Assembly (NCBI GenBank): GCA_963753545.1
Contig: CAVWCQ010000011.1
Span: 682,001 to 746,000, forward strand
DNA: 64,000 bases
Reading direction: 5' to 3'
From: CAVWCQ01 sp963753545
GTDB lineage: Bacteria; Chloroflexota; Anaerolineae; Aggregatilineales; Aggregatilineaceae
Numbering within the stretch: the first letter of the stretch is position 1; the number at the start of each line of letters is the position of its first letter. Of the stretch, positions 42,240 through 50,415 are shown piece after piece. Made by a program: the position numbers and the translations under genes. Under the pieces are notes generated by a model. That model saw only the letters and a list, made by a program, of their open reading frames with translations. It did no database searches and was not told the DNA's origin.

Positions 42240-42920
42240 TTACTCCTCATACGATTTATTTGATGTCAGGTTTGTTGGTTCAAAGAAGTCTGCATTGTCG
42301 TCTTCCAATTCTCGAACCAGTTGGTCAGTGACTTCTCGGACGATGTCGTAATCAAACCCCCGCCGGGCCAGAAACGCCCCCAGTTTTTGCTGAAAGTCGC
42401 GCCGGGAAAGGCCGCGCAGCCGCCGGGCTTTTTCAGATGCGGCCCGGTATGCTGCGTCGTGGCTATCCATCCCTTCCAGTACGGAAGCGATGATATCCTC
42501 GGCGATTCCCTTCTGGCGAAGCTCGAATTGCAGCGCTCGTGGTCCACGAGGTCGGAACTGTTCGCGGTTCTCAAGCCAATACTGGGCAAAGGCGCGATCA
42601 TCGACATAGCCTCGCTGCTCCAGCCGGCTGAGAGCCTCTTGTACTACAGGATCAGCGATCTCTTTCGTTTCCAGATAGCGACGTATCTCGGCGGTGCTGT
42701 AGGGGCGTCGGGCGAGTAGTGTAACCGCCATATCGAAGGCGCGCGTCACGTCATCAATGGCGCGCAGAGCAGCAATCTCCTCCTCGGAGAGTTCCTGGCC
42801 CTTCTTGAGACGCGCCGCTTCGATGATTGGCAGCCCGAAGGCAAACTCGCCATCCAGGTAAACGTTGACACGCTCTTTGTTGCGCTTCTGTATTTCCAGC
42901 GCGGTAATTCGTCGGGCCAC
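42240..42920 (-). CDS. recX: Regulatory protein RecX
   Basis: A 226-residue protein of helical RecX repeats (LLARRPYSTAEIRRYLETK, ALSRLEQRGYVDDRAFAQYWLENR, LQFELRQKGIAEDIIASVL, KLGAFLARRGFDYDIV). RecX binds RecA filaments and limits recombination. The GTG at 42920 follows GGGGGAAAC. A strong terminator lies about 10-50 bases upstream, so recX either has a start beyond it or is controlled by read-through. recA is about 4 kb away in this window. Confidence 0.9.
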   Translation of the reverse strand: MARRITALEIQKRNKERVNVYLDGEFAFGLPIIEAARLKKGQELSEEEIAALRAIDDVTRAFDMAVTLLARRPYSTAEIRRYLETKEIADPVVQEALSRLEQRGYVDDRAFAQYWLENREQFRPRGPRALQFELRQKGIAEDIIASVLEGMDSHDAAYRAASEKARRLRGLSRRDFQQKLGAFLARRGFDYDIVREVTDQLVRELEDDNADFFEPTNLTSNKSYEE

Positions 42921-42929
42921 GTTTCCCCC

Positions 42930-43250
42930 AAAAATAAAAGACAGCCGTCGACATACATCGCCACGGCTGTCCGTAGATGCTGTATCCAGGAACTCGTCTG
43001 CGCGCGCGTCAGGTCGGGGAACCTTCTAGCACGTGGAGCTATAAGGAACGGGTGGTCGCCTACAGGCATCGCCACAGGCGCTGCCTAGGGACATGACCAT
43101 CCAACGCCCAGTGCAAGGAGCAACCCTTGCCGGGCTTGAACTCTTTAGCTCATCGATTCCAGCGTTTACCCGCATATTCTCACCGACTTCGGTCGTGCCT
43201 GGGCTATCCCCGTACTCGTCCATATTCTTTAAATTGATCCCAGGCCTTCG
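42930..43250 (-). ncRNA. Candidate structured RNA or long leader upstream of recX
   Basis: About 320 bases without a gene, ending in GACAGCCGT/ACGGCTGTC (42940-42971) with a T-rich tail, a textbook terminator on the minus strand. Further hairpins are dense: CCTGGG/CCCAGG and CCGAAGTCGG near 43170-43250, GGCAAGG/CCTTGC near 43120. The extent upstream is a guess because no clear promoter is found. I could not match RNase P, tmRNA, 6S, SRP or a T-box by motif. It could be a stand-alone RNA or an attenuator for recX. Confidence 0.45.
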
Positions 43251-43503
43251 GGTTTATTCATGCCCTTCGGCATGAGAGTCTGTATTCGCAGCGAACATCC
43301 ATCGGTTGGTGGATGCAGAAATAATAGCTCTGATCGAGTTCCACGGTACAACCGTGGCAGATATTTTTGTCGCATGTGCCTATATTATGCACATCTCTGG
43401 ACGTTTGCACAAGCTTCTGGTCCCAGGTTGTACGGACCGCCCGATGATCAACTGGGCGGCTGGCAGTGATTCAGAGTACGATTGGGCGCGGAATAAATGG
43501 AGC

Positions 43504-44586
43504 ATGGATCGAATGAGACGGCTTTTACTCGTGTTACTCTGTGTAGGGTTGCTGACAGGCTCAGTCGATGCCCAACAGCCAGCGCTCAGCCTGTTGTGGG
43601 AGCAGATTCACGCCCAGCCCGCTGACTTTAGTGCCGCCTGTATGCCCCTGCACGACCCTTCCGGCGCGGTTCTCTACAATGCTGCCGAACTCTTTCCGCT
43701 GGCGTCGGTTTCCAAACTGCTAATTTTTATCGAATATGCCCGCCGGGTGAATGCGGGTGTTATTTCCCTTACTGAAATGGTCCCGGTGGATCGGCTGAAC
43801 CTCTACGACGTGCCGCGTTCCAACAGCGGCGCGCACGAGCGCTTTTTGTCCTCCTATCCTGCGGGCACGCCATCGATCAGCCTGTTCGATATTGCCGCGC
43901 TGGGCATGATTCAATACAGCTCAAATGCTGCCGCCGACTATCTCCTGGATCGTCTCGCCCCTGTCAATTGGGATAACCTCTATCACATCCTGGGCATCAC
44001 CAGTACGGGCAAACCACATGCGCTGGGCATCATCGCCCTGCTGATGGATAACCACGACATGGAGCAGCAGTGGCAGGAACTCTCTTTTGAGGAAGGCGAG
44101 GCGCTTTTCGAGCGTTATCTGTCCGATCCGCTGTGGCATCAGGCCGAAGTGGCCTACCGGGCGCGGCGCGGACGCCAGCCGCTCGACTGGAACATTGAGG
44201 CCATGATCCTCCAGCGTCATACCGTCACGGGCACGGCCCAGGATTTTCTGACCATTTTAGATACTATCTATGGCACTTCGCGCGCTCTTTCCGATAATAC
44301 TAAAAAGATGGTACGTGATGCGCTCCGCTGGCGGAACAATGATTACATCGACGGCATGTATGTGGAATATGGTTCCAAGTTAGGATTTTACGCGGGCGGT
44401 GTCCTGACGCTGGTCGCCTATGGCTGGCCCCACAACTCCGATCCGGTCATTTCGGCGGTGTTCTTCCGCAACATTCCCCGCCCGATGTACAACGAGATGC
44501 GCCAGATGGACAGCATCGGAGAATTGGCGCACTGGCTGAATCTGAACCAGTGTGCCGGGCTAATGGAAGCAATCGATTCAGGATGA
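43504..44586 (+). CDS. Exported serine hydrolase, class A beta-lactamase-like fold
   Basis: About 360 residues from ATG 43504, beginning with a signal peptide (RLLLVLLCVGLLTGSVDAQQ). The frame is open upstream to 43306, but that part overlaps hairpin-rich non-coding sequence. Penicillin-binding motifs are LASVSKLL (SxxK), YSSNAAADYLL (SxN) and YGSKLGF (KTG-like). It could be a beta-lactamase or a carboxypeptidase-like enzyme; the weak third motif makes beta-lactamase activity unsure. It precedes a second exported hydrolase by 7 bases. Confidence 0.8.
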   Translation: MDRMRRLLLVLLCVGLLTGSVDAQQPALSLLWEQIHAQPADFSAACMPLHDPSGAVLYNAAELFPLASVSKLLIFIEYARRVNAGVISLTEMVPVDRLNLYDVPRSNSGAHERFLSSYPAGTPSISLFDIAALGMIQYSSNAAADYLLDRLAPVNWDNLYHILGITSTGKPHALGIIALLMDNHDMEQQWQELSFEEGEALFERYLSDPLWHQAEVAYRARRGRQPLDWNIEAMILQRHTVTGTAQDFLTILDTIYGTSRALSDNTKKMVRDALRWRNNDYIDGMYVEYGSKLGFYAGGVLTLVAYGWPHNSDPVISAVFFRNIPRPMYNEMRQMDSIGELAHWLNLNQCAGLMEAIDSG

Positions 44587-44593
44587 GGTTGGG

Positions 44594-45343
44594 ATGAAGC
44601 GAACAGTCATTTTGTTACTTCTCTGCAGCTTATGGTTCGCGTCTCACAGTGCCTTAGCACAAGGACCGGAAACGATGGAAATCACGAGCAGCGATGTGGA
44701 TATCATGAGCGGCGGACAGGCCTATGCCTCCTACTTGGCGGCCCCCACCAGCGGCGGACCCTATCCGGCGGTGGTTCTGATTCACTCCTTCCGGGGTCTC
44801 GAAAATGGCTACCGGACCATGACCGATCAGTTCGCGGCGCAGGGTTTTGTCGTGCTGGCGGTGGGCTGGCAAACCTTCGATCAGCGTCCTGCCGATGCGA
44901 CCGTCGAGCAGCTTCTGCGTGACAGTATCGCCTTCCTCACTGCGCGGGATGATGTCGATCCGGCGCGCCTGGGCCTGACGGGTTTTTGCGCGGGTGGGCG
45001 TTATACGATGCTCTTTCTGCCGGAGATCACCGATTTCAAGGCGGGAGTGGCGTGGTATGGCTTCCCCTACCAGGGTGAAACGCAGCCCGCTGATCGGATC
45101 GACCAACTGCAATCGCCGCTGCTGATGATTCATGGCACAGCCGACAGCGCCAGCCCGATTGATGGCATCTACCAGTACGCTTCTGAACTGACCGCTGCCG
45201 GGAAGTATTTTGAACTCAAAGTGTACTACGGCGAACCGCACGGCTTTATGCTGGTCAACGGCGAGATGCGGCAGGACGAAATCACGCTGGATGCATTTGC
45301 TCAGATGGTTCACTTCTTCCAGCGCAAGCTAACTGTCAGTTAA
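44594..45343 (+). CDS. Exported dienelactone hydrolase-family protein
   Basis: A 249-residue alpha/beta hydrolase with a signal peptide (ILLLLCSLWFASHSALAQG). The nucleophile elbow is GFCAGGR with cysteine, as in dienelactone hydrolases. The later Asp (HGTADSASPID) and His (GEPHGFML) complete the triad. Substrates of exported members are unknown. It follows the beta-lactamase-like gene closely, and both are exported, so one transcript is likely. Confidence 0.85.
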   Translation: MKRTVILLLLCSLWFASHSALAQGPETMEITSSDVDIMSGGQAYASYLAAPTSGGPYPAVVLIHSFRGLENGYRTMTDQFAAQGFVVLAVGWQTFDQRPADATVEQLLRDSIAFLTARDDVDPARLGLTGFCAGGRYTMLFLPEITDFKAGVAWYGFPYQGETQPADRIDQLQSPLLMIHGTADSASPIDGIYQYASELTAAGKYFELKVYYGEPHGFMLVNGEMRQDEITLDAFAQMVHFFQRKLTVS

Positions 45344-45513
45344 GCGTCGCTGTGCTTGGCTGCTTTATCCGCGTTACAATCGTGCCCTCTATTTCATCTG
45401 CCGGATCTGCAAGGGAATTGCTGTTGTTTAATTTTTCTCAGCTTTTCCTTTGCTTTTCTCTGCGTTCTCCGCGCTCTCTGCGGTGAAATTCTTGTTTTTT
45501 CACGGGAGGTATT
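45344..45513. other. Intergenic before the DUF362 gene
   Basis: 170 bases that hold the third copy of the dispersed repeat and the leader of the DUF362 gene. No other feature is seen. Confidence 0.5.
45441..45500. repeat. Dispersed CTCCGCGTTCTCTGCGGT-type repeat, copy 3
   Basis: Contains TCTCTGCGTTCTCCGCG and CTCTCTGCGGT with a T-rich lead. It lies in the leader of the DUF362 gene, 14 bases or so before its GGGAGG ribosome site, in the same orientation as copy 2. Confidence 0.6.
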
Positions 45514-46629
45514 GTGACCCATCAATCCACAGTCGCTGTATTGTTTACACAACCCGAAACGGTGATCCAGGACTATCAGCGCCTGTTTGAACTGGCAGGC
45601 GGCGCGCAGGCGCTGCAATCATCGAACACGACGATTCTCAAAGATAACATCACCTGGCATTTTCCCATGCCGGGCGCGAACACCACTCCCTGGCAGCTTG
45701 AGGGCACGATCCTGGCCCTACGCGCCGCCGGACTGAATGATCTCGTCTGCGTCCAAAACCAGACCGTCGTGACCAATGCCTTCAAAGGCGAAGACCTGAA
45801 CGGCTACGTGCCGATTTTCCAGCGCCACAACATTCCCGTTCGCTACAACTTCCGTAAAGAAGACATGACCTGGGTTCCCTACCGCCCCCAGGCCAAAATG
45901 CTGGCGCTCGATCATATTTATCCCGAAGGCATCCATATCCCGGATTACTTCATCGGCAAAAATATCGTCCACCTGCCGACGGTCAAAACGCACATGTACA
46001 CCACGACCACCGGTGCGATGAAAAATGCGTTCGGCGGGCTTCTGAGCAAATATCGCCACTATACCCACACCTGGATTCATGAAACCCTGGTCGATCTGCT
46101 GGCGATCCAGAAGGAAATCCACCCCGGCATCCTGGCGGTGATGGATGGCACAACGGCAGGCAATGGCGCAGGCCCGCGCATGATCCAGCCGACCATCAAA
46201 AACGTGATTCTCGCCTCAACCGATCAGGTCGCCATTGACGCCGTAGCCGCCAAACTGATGGGCTTCGATCCGCTAAGCATCAAATATATCCGCCTGGCGC
46301 ACGATCAGGGCCTGGGCGTGGGCGATCCCAGCGCGATCAATCTGGTGGGGGATGATGTCTCCGGCGAAAACTGGGGCTTTAAGATCGGGCATAACTCGCA
46401 CAGTTTCCTGGCGTGGCTGGCGTGGTATGGTCCCACCAAGGCGCTGCAAAAGGTCGTTCTGCGCACACCGATTGTTGCCGTCCCGACCTTCATTGGCGAG
46501 GTAGAGCAGGATTATATGTACTGGCCTCTCAAATACCGTGCCGTCGCTCGCCACTGGCGTGAAACGACCGAGTGGGGCCACCTGTTCGAGCAGTATCAGC
46601 AGCAGGGCGCGCTGGTCGCTGCTGAGTAG
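45514..46629 (+). CDS. DUF362 family protein
   Basis: A 371-residue protein starting at GTG 45514 with GGGAGG upstream. DUF362 blocks are IHIPDYFIGKNIVHLPTVKTH, TGAMKNAFGGLLSKYRHYTHTW, ILAVMDGTTAGNGAGPRM and ILASTDQVAIDAVAAKLMGFDPL. Some relatives carry ferredoxin domains; this one has none. The function of the family is unclear. Confidence 0.85.
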   Translation: MTHQSTVAVLFTQPETVIQDYQRLFELAGGAQALQSSNTTILKDNITWHFPMPGANTTPWQLEGTILALRAAGLNDLVCVQNQTVVTNAFKGEDLNGYVPIFQRHNIPVRYNFRKEDMTWVPYRPQAKMLALDHIYPEGIHIPDYFIGKNIVHLPTVKTHMYTTTTGAMKNAFGGLLSKYRHYTHTWIHETLVDLLAIQKEIHPGILAVMDGTTAGNGAGPRMIQPTIKNVILASTDQVAIDAVAAKLMGFDPLSIKYIRLAHDQGLGVGDPSAINLVGDDVSGENWGFKIGHNSHSFLAWLAWYGPTKALQKVVLRTPIVAVPTFIGEVEQDYMYWPLKYRAVARHWRETTEWGHLFEQYQQQGALVAAE

Positions 46630-46689
46630 TGGCGCACTTTCGATGAGGGCGAAAATATAACAAAATGACCAGAAAAGCAGCTTGAGGAG

Positions 46690-46886
46690 GCAAAAAGCAG
46701 CGCTAAATGGCTCAAATGAGTTATTTATGATCCACAAGCGCTATTTGCGGTTATATTACAGCGAGCGAAGATTTCGACTAGTTGATCACTTCTTCGCGTG
46801 ACGATCTGCCGATTCTGTGATTTTTGGGGGTGTTCTAACCATTTCCTAACGCTGACTGTTTGCAGGGAAAAAGCCGTCAACGACCT
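46690..46886 (-). ncRNA. Candidate small RNA, family copy B
   Basis: Minus-strand transcript from near 46886. It carries GTTAGGAAATGGTTAG (complement of 46835-46850), then GATCGTCACGCGAAGAAGTGATC (a bulged hairpin), CTGTAATATAACCGCAAATAGCGC and GCTTGTGGATCATAA. All appear in copy C in the same order. Possible ending: AGCGCT/AGCGCT with TTTTT near 46690-46745. It lies between the convergent DUF362 and recA genes and has its own promoter. No reading frame explains it. Confidence 0.6.
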
Positions 46887-46892
46887 ATCACC

Positions 46893-46921
46893 AGTATAGT
46901 ACATATGTTCTAATTCGTCAA
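46893..46921 (-). promoter_or_regulatory. Sigma70 promoter of small RNA copy B
   Basis: On the minus strand, TTGACG (46921-46916), a 17-base spacer and TATACT (46898-46893). The spacer contains AGAACAT at the same place as in the copy C promoter. It lies just beyond the recA terminator. Confidence 0.7.
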
Positions 46922-46939
46922 TACCTGGGTTCCAGATAC

Positions 46940-46985
46940 AAAAAAACAGGGGCGCTCTTAGCTTCGAAGCTAAGCCGCGCCCCTG
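46940..46985 (-). terminator. recA terminator
   Basis: CAGGGGCG and CGCCCCTG arms with an inner CTTAGCTTCGAAGCTAAG stem (46947-46985). A run of T follows on the minus strand. It is 24 bases downstream of the repaired recA stop. Confidence 0.85.
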
Positions 46986-47008
46986 ACGTTGTTGTAACAA
47001 GAAACTCT

Positions 47009-48032
47009 CTAGCCGCCTTTGCCATCCGCTGACAGGACAGGCGGCAGGCCGTACTGTTCGCGGATCTGGTTTTCGATCTGAGTCGCCATCGCCGGATTCT
47101 CGCGCAGGAACTGCTTGGCATTCTCGCGCCCCTGGCCCAACAGCTTCCCCACTGTAACGGAAGAACGAGCCGCGCTTTTCGATCACGCCCATCTCGGTGG
47201 CAATATCCAGAATATCGCCCGACTTGCTAACGCCCTCATTGAACATAATATCAAATTCGGCCTCGCGGAACGGCGGCGCGACCTTATTCTTGGTGATGCG
47301 CACCCGCGTGCGGTTGCCCACGACTTCATTCCCGGCCTTGATCGATTGGATGCGGCGAATATCAATCCGGACGCTGGCATAAAACTTGAGCGCGCGCCCG
47401 CCTGATGTTGTCTCCGGGTTGCCGAACATCACGCCGACTTTTTCGCGCAGTTGGTTGGTGAAGATCATCGCCGCGTTGGATTGTTTGATCGCGCCCGACA
47501 GTTTACGCAGCGCCTGCGACATCAGCCGGGCCTGCAAACCGACGTGCGCGTCACCCATTTCGCCTTCGATTTCGGCGCGAGGAACCAGCGCAGCCACACT
47601 ATCCAGCACAACCACATCAATCGCGCCGCTGCGCACCAGCGCCTCAGCAATCTCCAGCGCCTGTTCTGCCGTGTCGGGCTGTGAGATATACAGGTTATTG
47701 ACATCGACGCCCAACCGCGCCGAATACTGGGGATCGAGTGCATGCTCCATATCGATAAACGCGCAGATGCCGCCGCGTTTTTGCGCTTCCGCTATCGTAT
47801 GCAGGCACATAGTGGTTTTGCCCGAACTTTCAGGGCCATAGATTTCCGTTACCCGCCCGCGCGGAATGCCGCCGACGCCCAGCGCGATATCCACTGCCAG
47901 CGACCCGGTCGGGATCGCATCGACGTGGAGATGGGTTGCATCTCCCAGGCGCACAATCGCACCGTCCCCAAATCGCTTGGTGAGATCGGCTAATGCTGAT
48001 TCCAATGCCTTGTCACGGCCCTTTTGATCCAT
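47009..48032 (-). CDS. recA: Recombinase RecA (one frameshift near the C-terminus)
   Basis: About 340 residues from ATG 48032. GTG 48044 is also possible, but AAAAGG fits the ATG. RecA motifs are Walker A GPESSGKT, TMCLHTIAEAQKRGG, VVVLDSVAALVPRAEIEGEMGD, the loop L2 region MIFTNQLREKVGVMFGNPETTSGG and KNKVAPPFREAEF. The frame breaks after GSFFRYS. A base change near 47150 gives KLLGQGRENAKQFLRENPAM and the end GLPPVLSADGKGG with TAG at 47009-47011. A terminator follows. RecA drives recombination and SOS induction. I see no LexA box upstream. Confidence 0.92.
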
Positions 48033-48136
48033 ACTGTTTTGCACCTTTTCGCTTCTAGCGGAGCTGCACCTGAGCAGAGAGTCTACAGCGGGAAAGGTTA
48101 GAATGCCAGCATTTTTACCAGAAATAAACCTTCACC

Positions 48137-48166
48137 TTGCCCGGCCCGCTGCGACTATGGTATAAT
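48137..48166 (+). promoter_or_regulatory. Promoter of tRNA-Gln
   Basis: TTGCCC (48137-48142), an 18-base spacer and TATAAT (48161-48166). The start point would fall 4-5 bases before the tRNA. Confidence 0.7.
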
Positions 48167-48177
48167 TCGCAGCAGAT

Positions 48178-48252
48178 TGGGGAGTGGCCAAGCGGCAAGG
48201 CAGCGGCCTTTGGAGCCGCCTATCGCAGGTTCGAATCCTGCCTCCCCAGCCA
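48178..48252 (+). tRNA. tRNA-Gln (UUG)
   Basis: Acceptor TGGGGAG pairs with CTCCCCA, the anticodon stem GCGGC/GCCGC encloses CTTTGGA (anticodon TTG), and the T arm GCAGG/CCTGC encloses TTCGAAT. The 3' GCCA is encoded (48249-48252). gatB in this window fits a genome that may make Gln-tRNA indirectly. Confidence 0.95.
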
Positions 48253-48257
48253 TTCCG

Positions 48258-48283
48258 ACGACCTGCCCCGCAGGTCGTTTTTT
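48258..48283 (+). terminator. Terminator after tRNA-Gln
   Basis: ACGACCTGC (48258-48266) pairs with GCAGGTCGT (48270-48278), followed by T6. Confidence 0.85.
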
Positions 48284-48312
48284 GTGCCCTGTATGCCATG
48301 ACTTTAGTCTGC

Positions 48313-48341
48313 TTGACAAGGGATCGCCCCTGTGCTACAGT
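48313..48341 (+). promoter_or_regulatory. Promoter upstream of the roadblock gene
   Basis: TTGACA (48313-48318), a 17-base spacer and TACAGT (48336-48341). The start point is near 48348, leaving a leader of about 105 bases before the roadblock gene at 48453. Confidence 0.7.
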
Positions 48342-48452
48342 ACCCCTCACAGACGGAAATAAACGATACGTCTGCCTCGGTAGCGTGAGTTAGAGACCTC
48401 TATCAAAAGTTGTCGGCAGACATATTTCCCGGACTGTTAGGAGATACACAAT

Positions 48453-48824
48453 TTGGCTAAATCACGGAATGACCAATTAGTTGAACGCCTGCGCGATTTG
48501 CAGGTCAGTTCGCCCGATGTCGAAGCTGTTGCTATCGTCAGCGTGGACGGTTTGAGCATGGCCTCGTCTCTGCCCGGCAATATTGAAGAGGACCGCGTGT
48601 CGGCTATGTCCGCCGCGATGCTCTCGCTGGGTGAGCGGATCGCCATGGAACTGGGACGCGGCGCGCTGGAACAGGTCTATGTGAAGGGCGAGCACGGCTT
48701 TGTGATCCTGAGCGCTGTGGGTGACGAAGCAGTACTGACCGTCCTGGCGCGCGAACAGGCAAAACTGGGCATGATCTTCCTGGACATGTCGCGCGCGGTC
48801 AAAGAACTGGAAAAGTTGGTTTAA
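48453..48824 (+). CDS. Roadblock/LC7-domain protein
   Basis: A 123-residue protein starting at TTG 48453 with GGAGA upstream. The roadblock/LC7 fold fits VEAVAIVSVDGLSMASSLP, SAAMLSLGERIAMEL, QVYVKGEHGFVILSAV and AVLTVLAREQAKLGMIFLDM. In bacteria such proteins (MglB and relatives) often control small GTPases. No MglA-type GTPase is seen here. It is followed by a response regulator with a degenerate GGDEF part, so it may belong to a signalling module. Confidence 0.85.
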   Translation: MAKSRNDQLVERLRDLQVSSPDVEAVAIVSVDGLSMASSLPGNIEEDRVSAMSAAMLSLGERIAMELGRGALEQVYVKGEHGFVILSAVGDEAVLTVLAREQAKLGMIFLDMSRAVKELEKLV

Positions 48825-48924
48825 CACGCTGCCTCCCGTCCAACTGCGAGCGGCCTTCCACCCCTCCACCTGAAGGGGCTGGTTTTGCACGCGTTTTTGT
48901 CATCGGCCCATAAGGGGGTTTTCG

Positions 48925-49345
48925 GTGTCGGATAAATCCCACATTTTGATCGTCGAAGATGATCTCGATCTCGCGGAGATGTTGAATGCCTATTTCCGCG
49001 TGCAGGGTTACGAAGTTCAAACGGCGGCCTGGGGCGAAGACGCGGTGCGTATGACCAGAGAGGATCCGCCCGATCTGGTCGTGCTTGATATTCGCCTGCC
49101 GGATATTGATGGGTATGAAGTCTGCCGCCGCCTGCGCACGAACCGCCGCACTCAGGATATCCCGATTATTTTCCTGACCGAAAAACGCGACCGCGTGGAT
49201 AAACTGACGGGCCTCGAACTCGGCGTCGTCGATTACATCACCAAGCCGTTCGATATTCAGGAACTGCGCCTGCGCGTGCGCAACTCGCTGCGCCGGGCTA
49301 CCCAAACGCTGCTGGTTAACCCGGTAACGAATATGCCCGAAGGCC
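48925..49345 (+). CDS. Response regulator receiver, N-terminal part (frameshifted)
   Basis: A receiver of OmpR/CheY type from GTG 48925 with AAGGGGG upstream. Phosphoacceptor D lies in LVVLDIRLP, T in FLTEKRD and K in YITKPFD. After about 135 residues (NPVTNMPEGP) the frame is lost at a C-run near 49345 and continues in the next frame as a degenerate GGDEF-like part. One C too many would explain it. Confidence 0.82.
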
Positions 49346-49795
49346 CCACTGGTGGACGAAAAGCTGAGCGCCGCCATGATCAGCGATAAGAAATGGTCGA
49401 TGCTGCTCATGACGATCCTGGGCCTGGATACCTTCCGCGAATTGTATGGCTTTGTCGCCTCCGATGATGTGCTGCGCGCCGTCAGCCTGATGATGAACAA
49501 TGCCGTGCGCGAAGTCGGCGGCGAAGAGGACTTCATCGGACACCTCGCTCCGCACGATTTCGTGATTATTACCGATGACGAGCATCTCGGCCCCATTCGT
49601 GAGCGCATCGAACTGCGCCTCAAACAGTCGATGGAATATTTTTATCCGCTCAAGGACCGTGAAAAAGCGAAGCAGGCGATGGAAGAAAACCGCCTGAAAC
49701 TCGTCATCGGCCAGGTCAGCCATACCAACGGCCCATTTGCCGATCTGGAAGCCCTGAAAACGGCGGTTCTGCGATCTCGCGAGCTTGAGGGTTAG
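49346..49795 (+). CDS. Degenerate GGDEF-like domain, C-terminal part of the response regulator
   Basis: Continues as LVDEKLSAAMISDKKWSMLLMTILGLDTFRELYGFVASDDVLRAVSLMMNN, which looks like the core of a GGDEF fold (xLLxxDLDxFKxxND pattern, then DxLL). The active GGDEF motif itself is missing (HLAPHDFVIITDDEHL), so cyclic-di-GMP synthesis is unlikely. It is probably a sensory or protein-binding output. A terminator follows. Confidence 0.72.
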   Translation, partial: PLVDEKLSAAMISDKKWSMLLMTILGLDTFRELYGFVASDDVLRAVSLMMNNAVREVGGEEDFIGHLAPHDFVIITDDEHLGPIRERIELRLKQSMEYFYPLKDREKAKQAMEENRLKLVIGQVSHTNGPFADLEALKTAVLRSRELEG

Positions 49796-49833
49796 GCAGC
49801 AAGTTCCGCTCAAAACGAACATAAAACAATCTT

Positions 49834-49870
49834 CCGCCGGACGATCTGATCGCCCGGCGGTTTTGTTTTT
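49834..49870 (+). terminator. Terminator after the response regulator
   Basis: CCGCCGG (49834-49840) pairs with CCGGCGG (49854-49860), with an inner CGAT/ATCG, then TTTTGTTTTT. Confidence 0.8.
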
Positions 49871-49974
49871 GGCTTAATGCACAAAGATTTTGCCGATGGT
49901 TTGCCCTGGGGTATATTGTCAGATGTTTTGACCAATAAAAGACCAGAGTATTCAACTTATCGGACATGGAAAAG

Positions 49975-50009
49975 GTGCTCCGGGCGACCTGCGGCTTGTC
50001 TTGGAGCAC
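49975..50009. repeat. Hairpin in the leader of the membrane-protein gene
   Basis: GTGCTCC (49975-49981) pairs with GGAGCAC (50003-50009), 35 bases before GTG 50044. It could affect expression of the gene that follows, or it could be a remnant. Confidence 0.4.
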
Positions 50010-50043
50010 TTTCTTATGCCTCGTCAACCAACCGGAGTATCTC

Positions 50044-50415
50044 GTGAATAAAGTCCTAAAATCATTTCGGGAAATGTCGGGCGTGGCTCTATTATTATCA
50101 ATTCTTCTGCTGGTGATCTGTATATTCGTCTATTTAACGGTAAAGTCCCTCGTTTTTGCAGTTCTGGCGACGCTTTTAACGGCGGCTTTCTTTTATTTCA
50201 TCAGCCATATTCGTTCTGAAAACAGCGTCTCATCCGCATCCGACCTGTCAGAGAGCGAAAGCGATTTAACTTCGAACCGTTATAATTTCACCATTTCACT
50301 ATCCCTCTATGTCCTGAGCAGCGCGCTTGTTATCTTTGCTATCCGCCGTTTACGGGGCCTGTCCGGGGTAAACCCGCTGACCGACTGGAAGCTGGATCAG
50401 ATCTCCGCAATTCTG
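50044..50415 (+). CDS. Large multi-pass membrane protein, N-terminal part (frameshifted)
   Basis: Begins at GTG 50044 (CGGAG about 7 bases upstream) with VNKVLKSFREMSGVALLLSILLLVICIFVYL. Three hydrophobic segments follow. Near 50415 the frame breaks. The next frame continues PDGVGVYNKTHIRQGFFEIFLFFLCLFVLLTLFTKV, so the two pieces form one gene of roughly 700 residues. Family not recognised, see the next entry. Confidence 0.68.

Noticed and set aside
42930..43250. RNase P RNA, tmRNA, SRP RNA or T-box identity for the recX-upstream region
   Set aside because: The hallmark motifs (GAGGAAAGTCC-type, tRNA-like ends with CCA, GGAAGGAAGCAGCC-type, TGGNACCGCG) are absent.
43306..43503. N-terminal extension of the beta-lactamase-like gene to 43306
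   Set aside because: It hides the signal peptide at 43504 and covers hairpin-rich non-coding DNA.
46725..47008. recA read through to 46725 as one long frame
   Set aside because: The tail is not RecA-like and runs through the recA terminator; the correct tail is found in the next frame ending at 47009.
48045..48175. LexA/SOS box upstream of recA
   Set aside because: No GAAC-N4-GTTC-type or CTGT-N8-ACAG site is convincing here.
49316..49822. 168-codon minus-strand frame over the GGDEF-like part
   Set aside because: Antisense shadow; the plus strand carries the receiver continuation and terminator.
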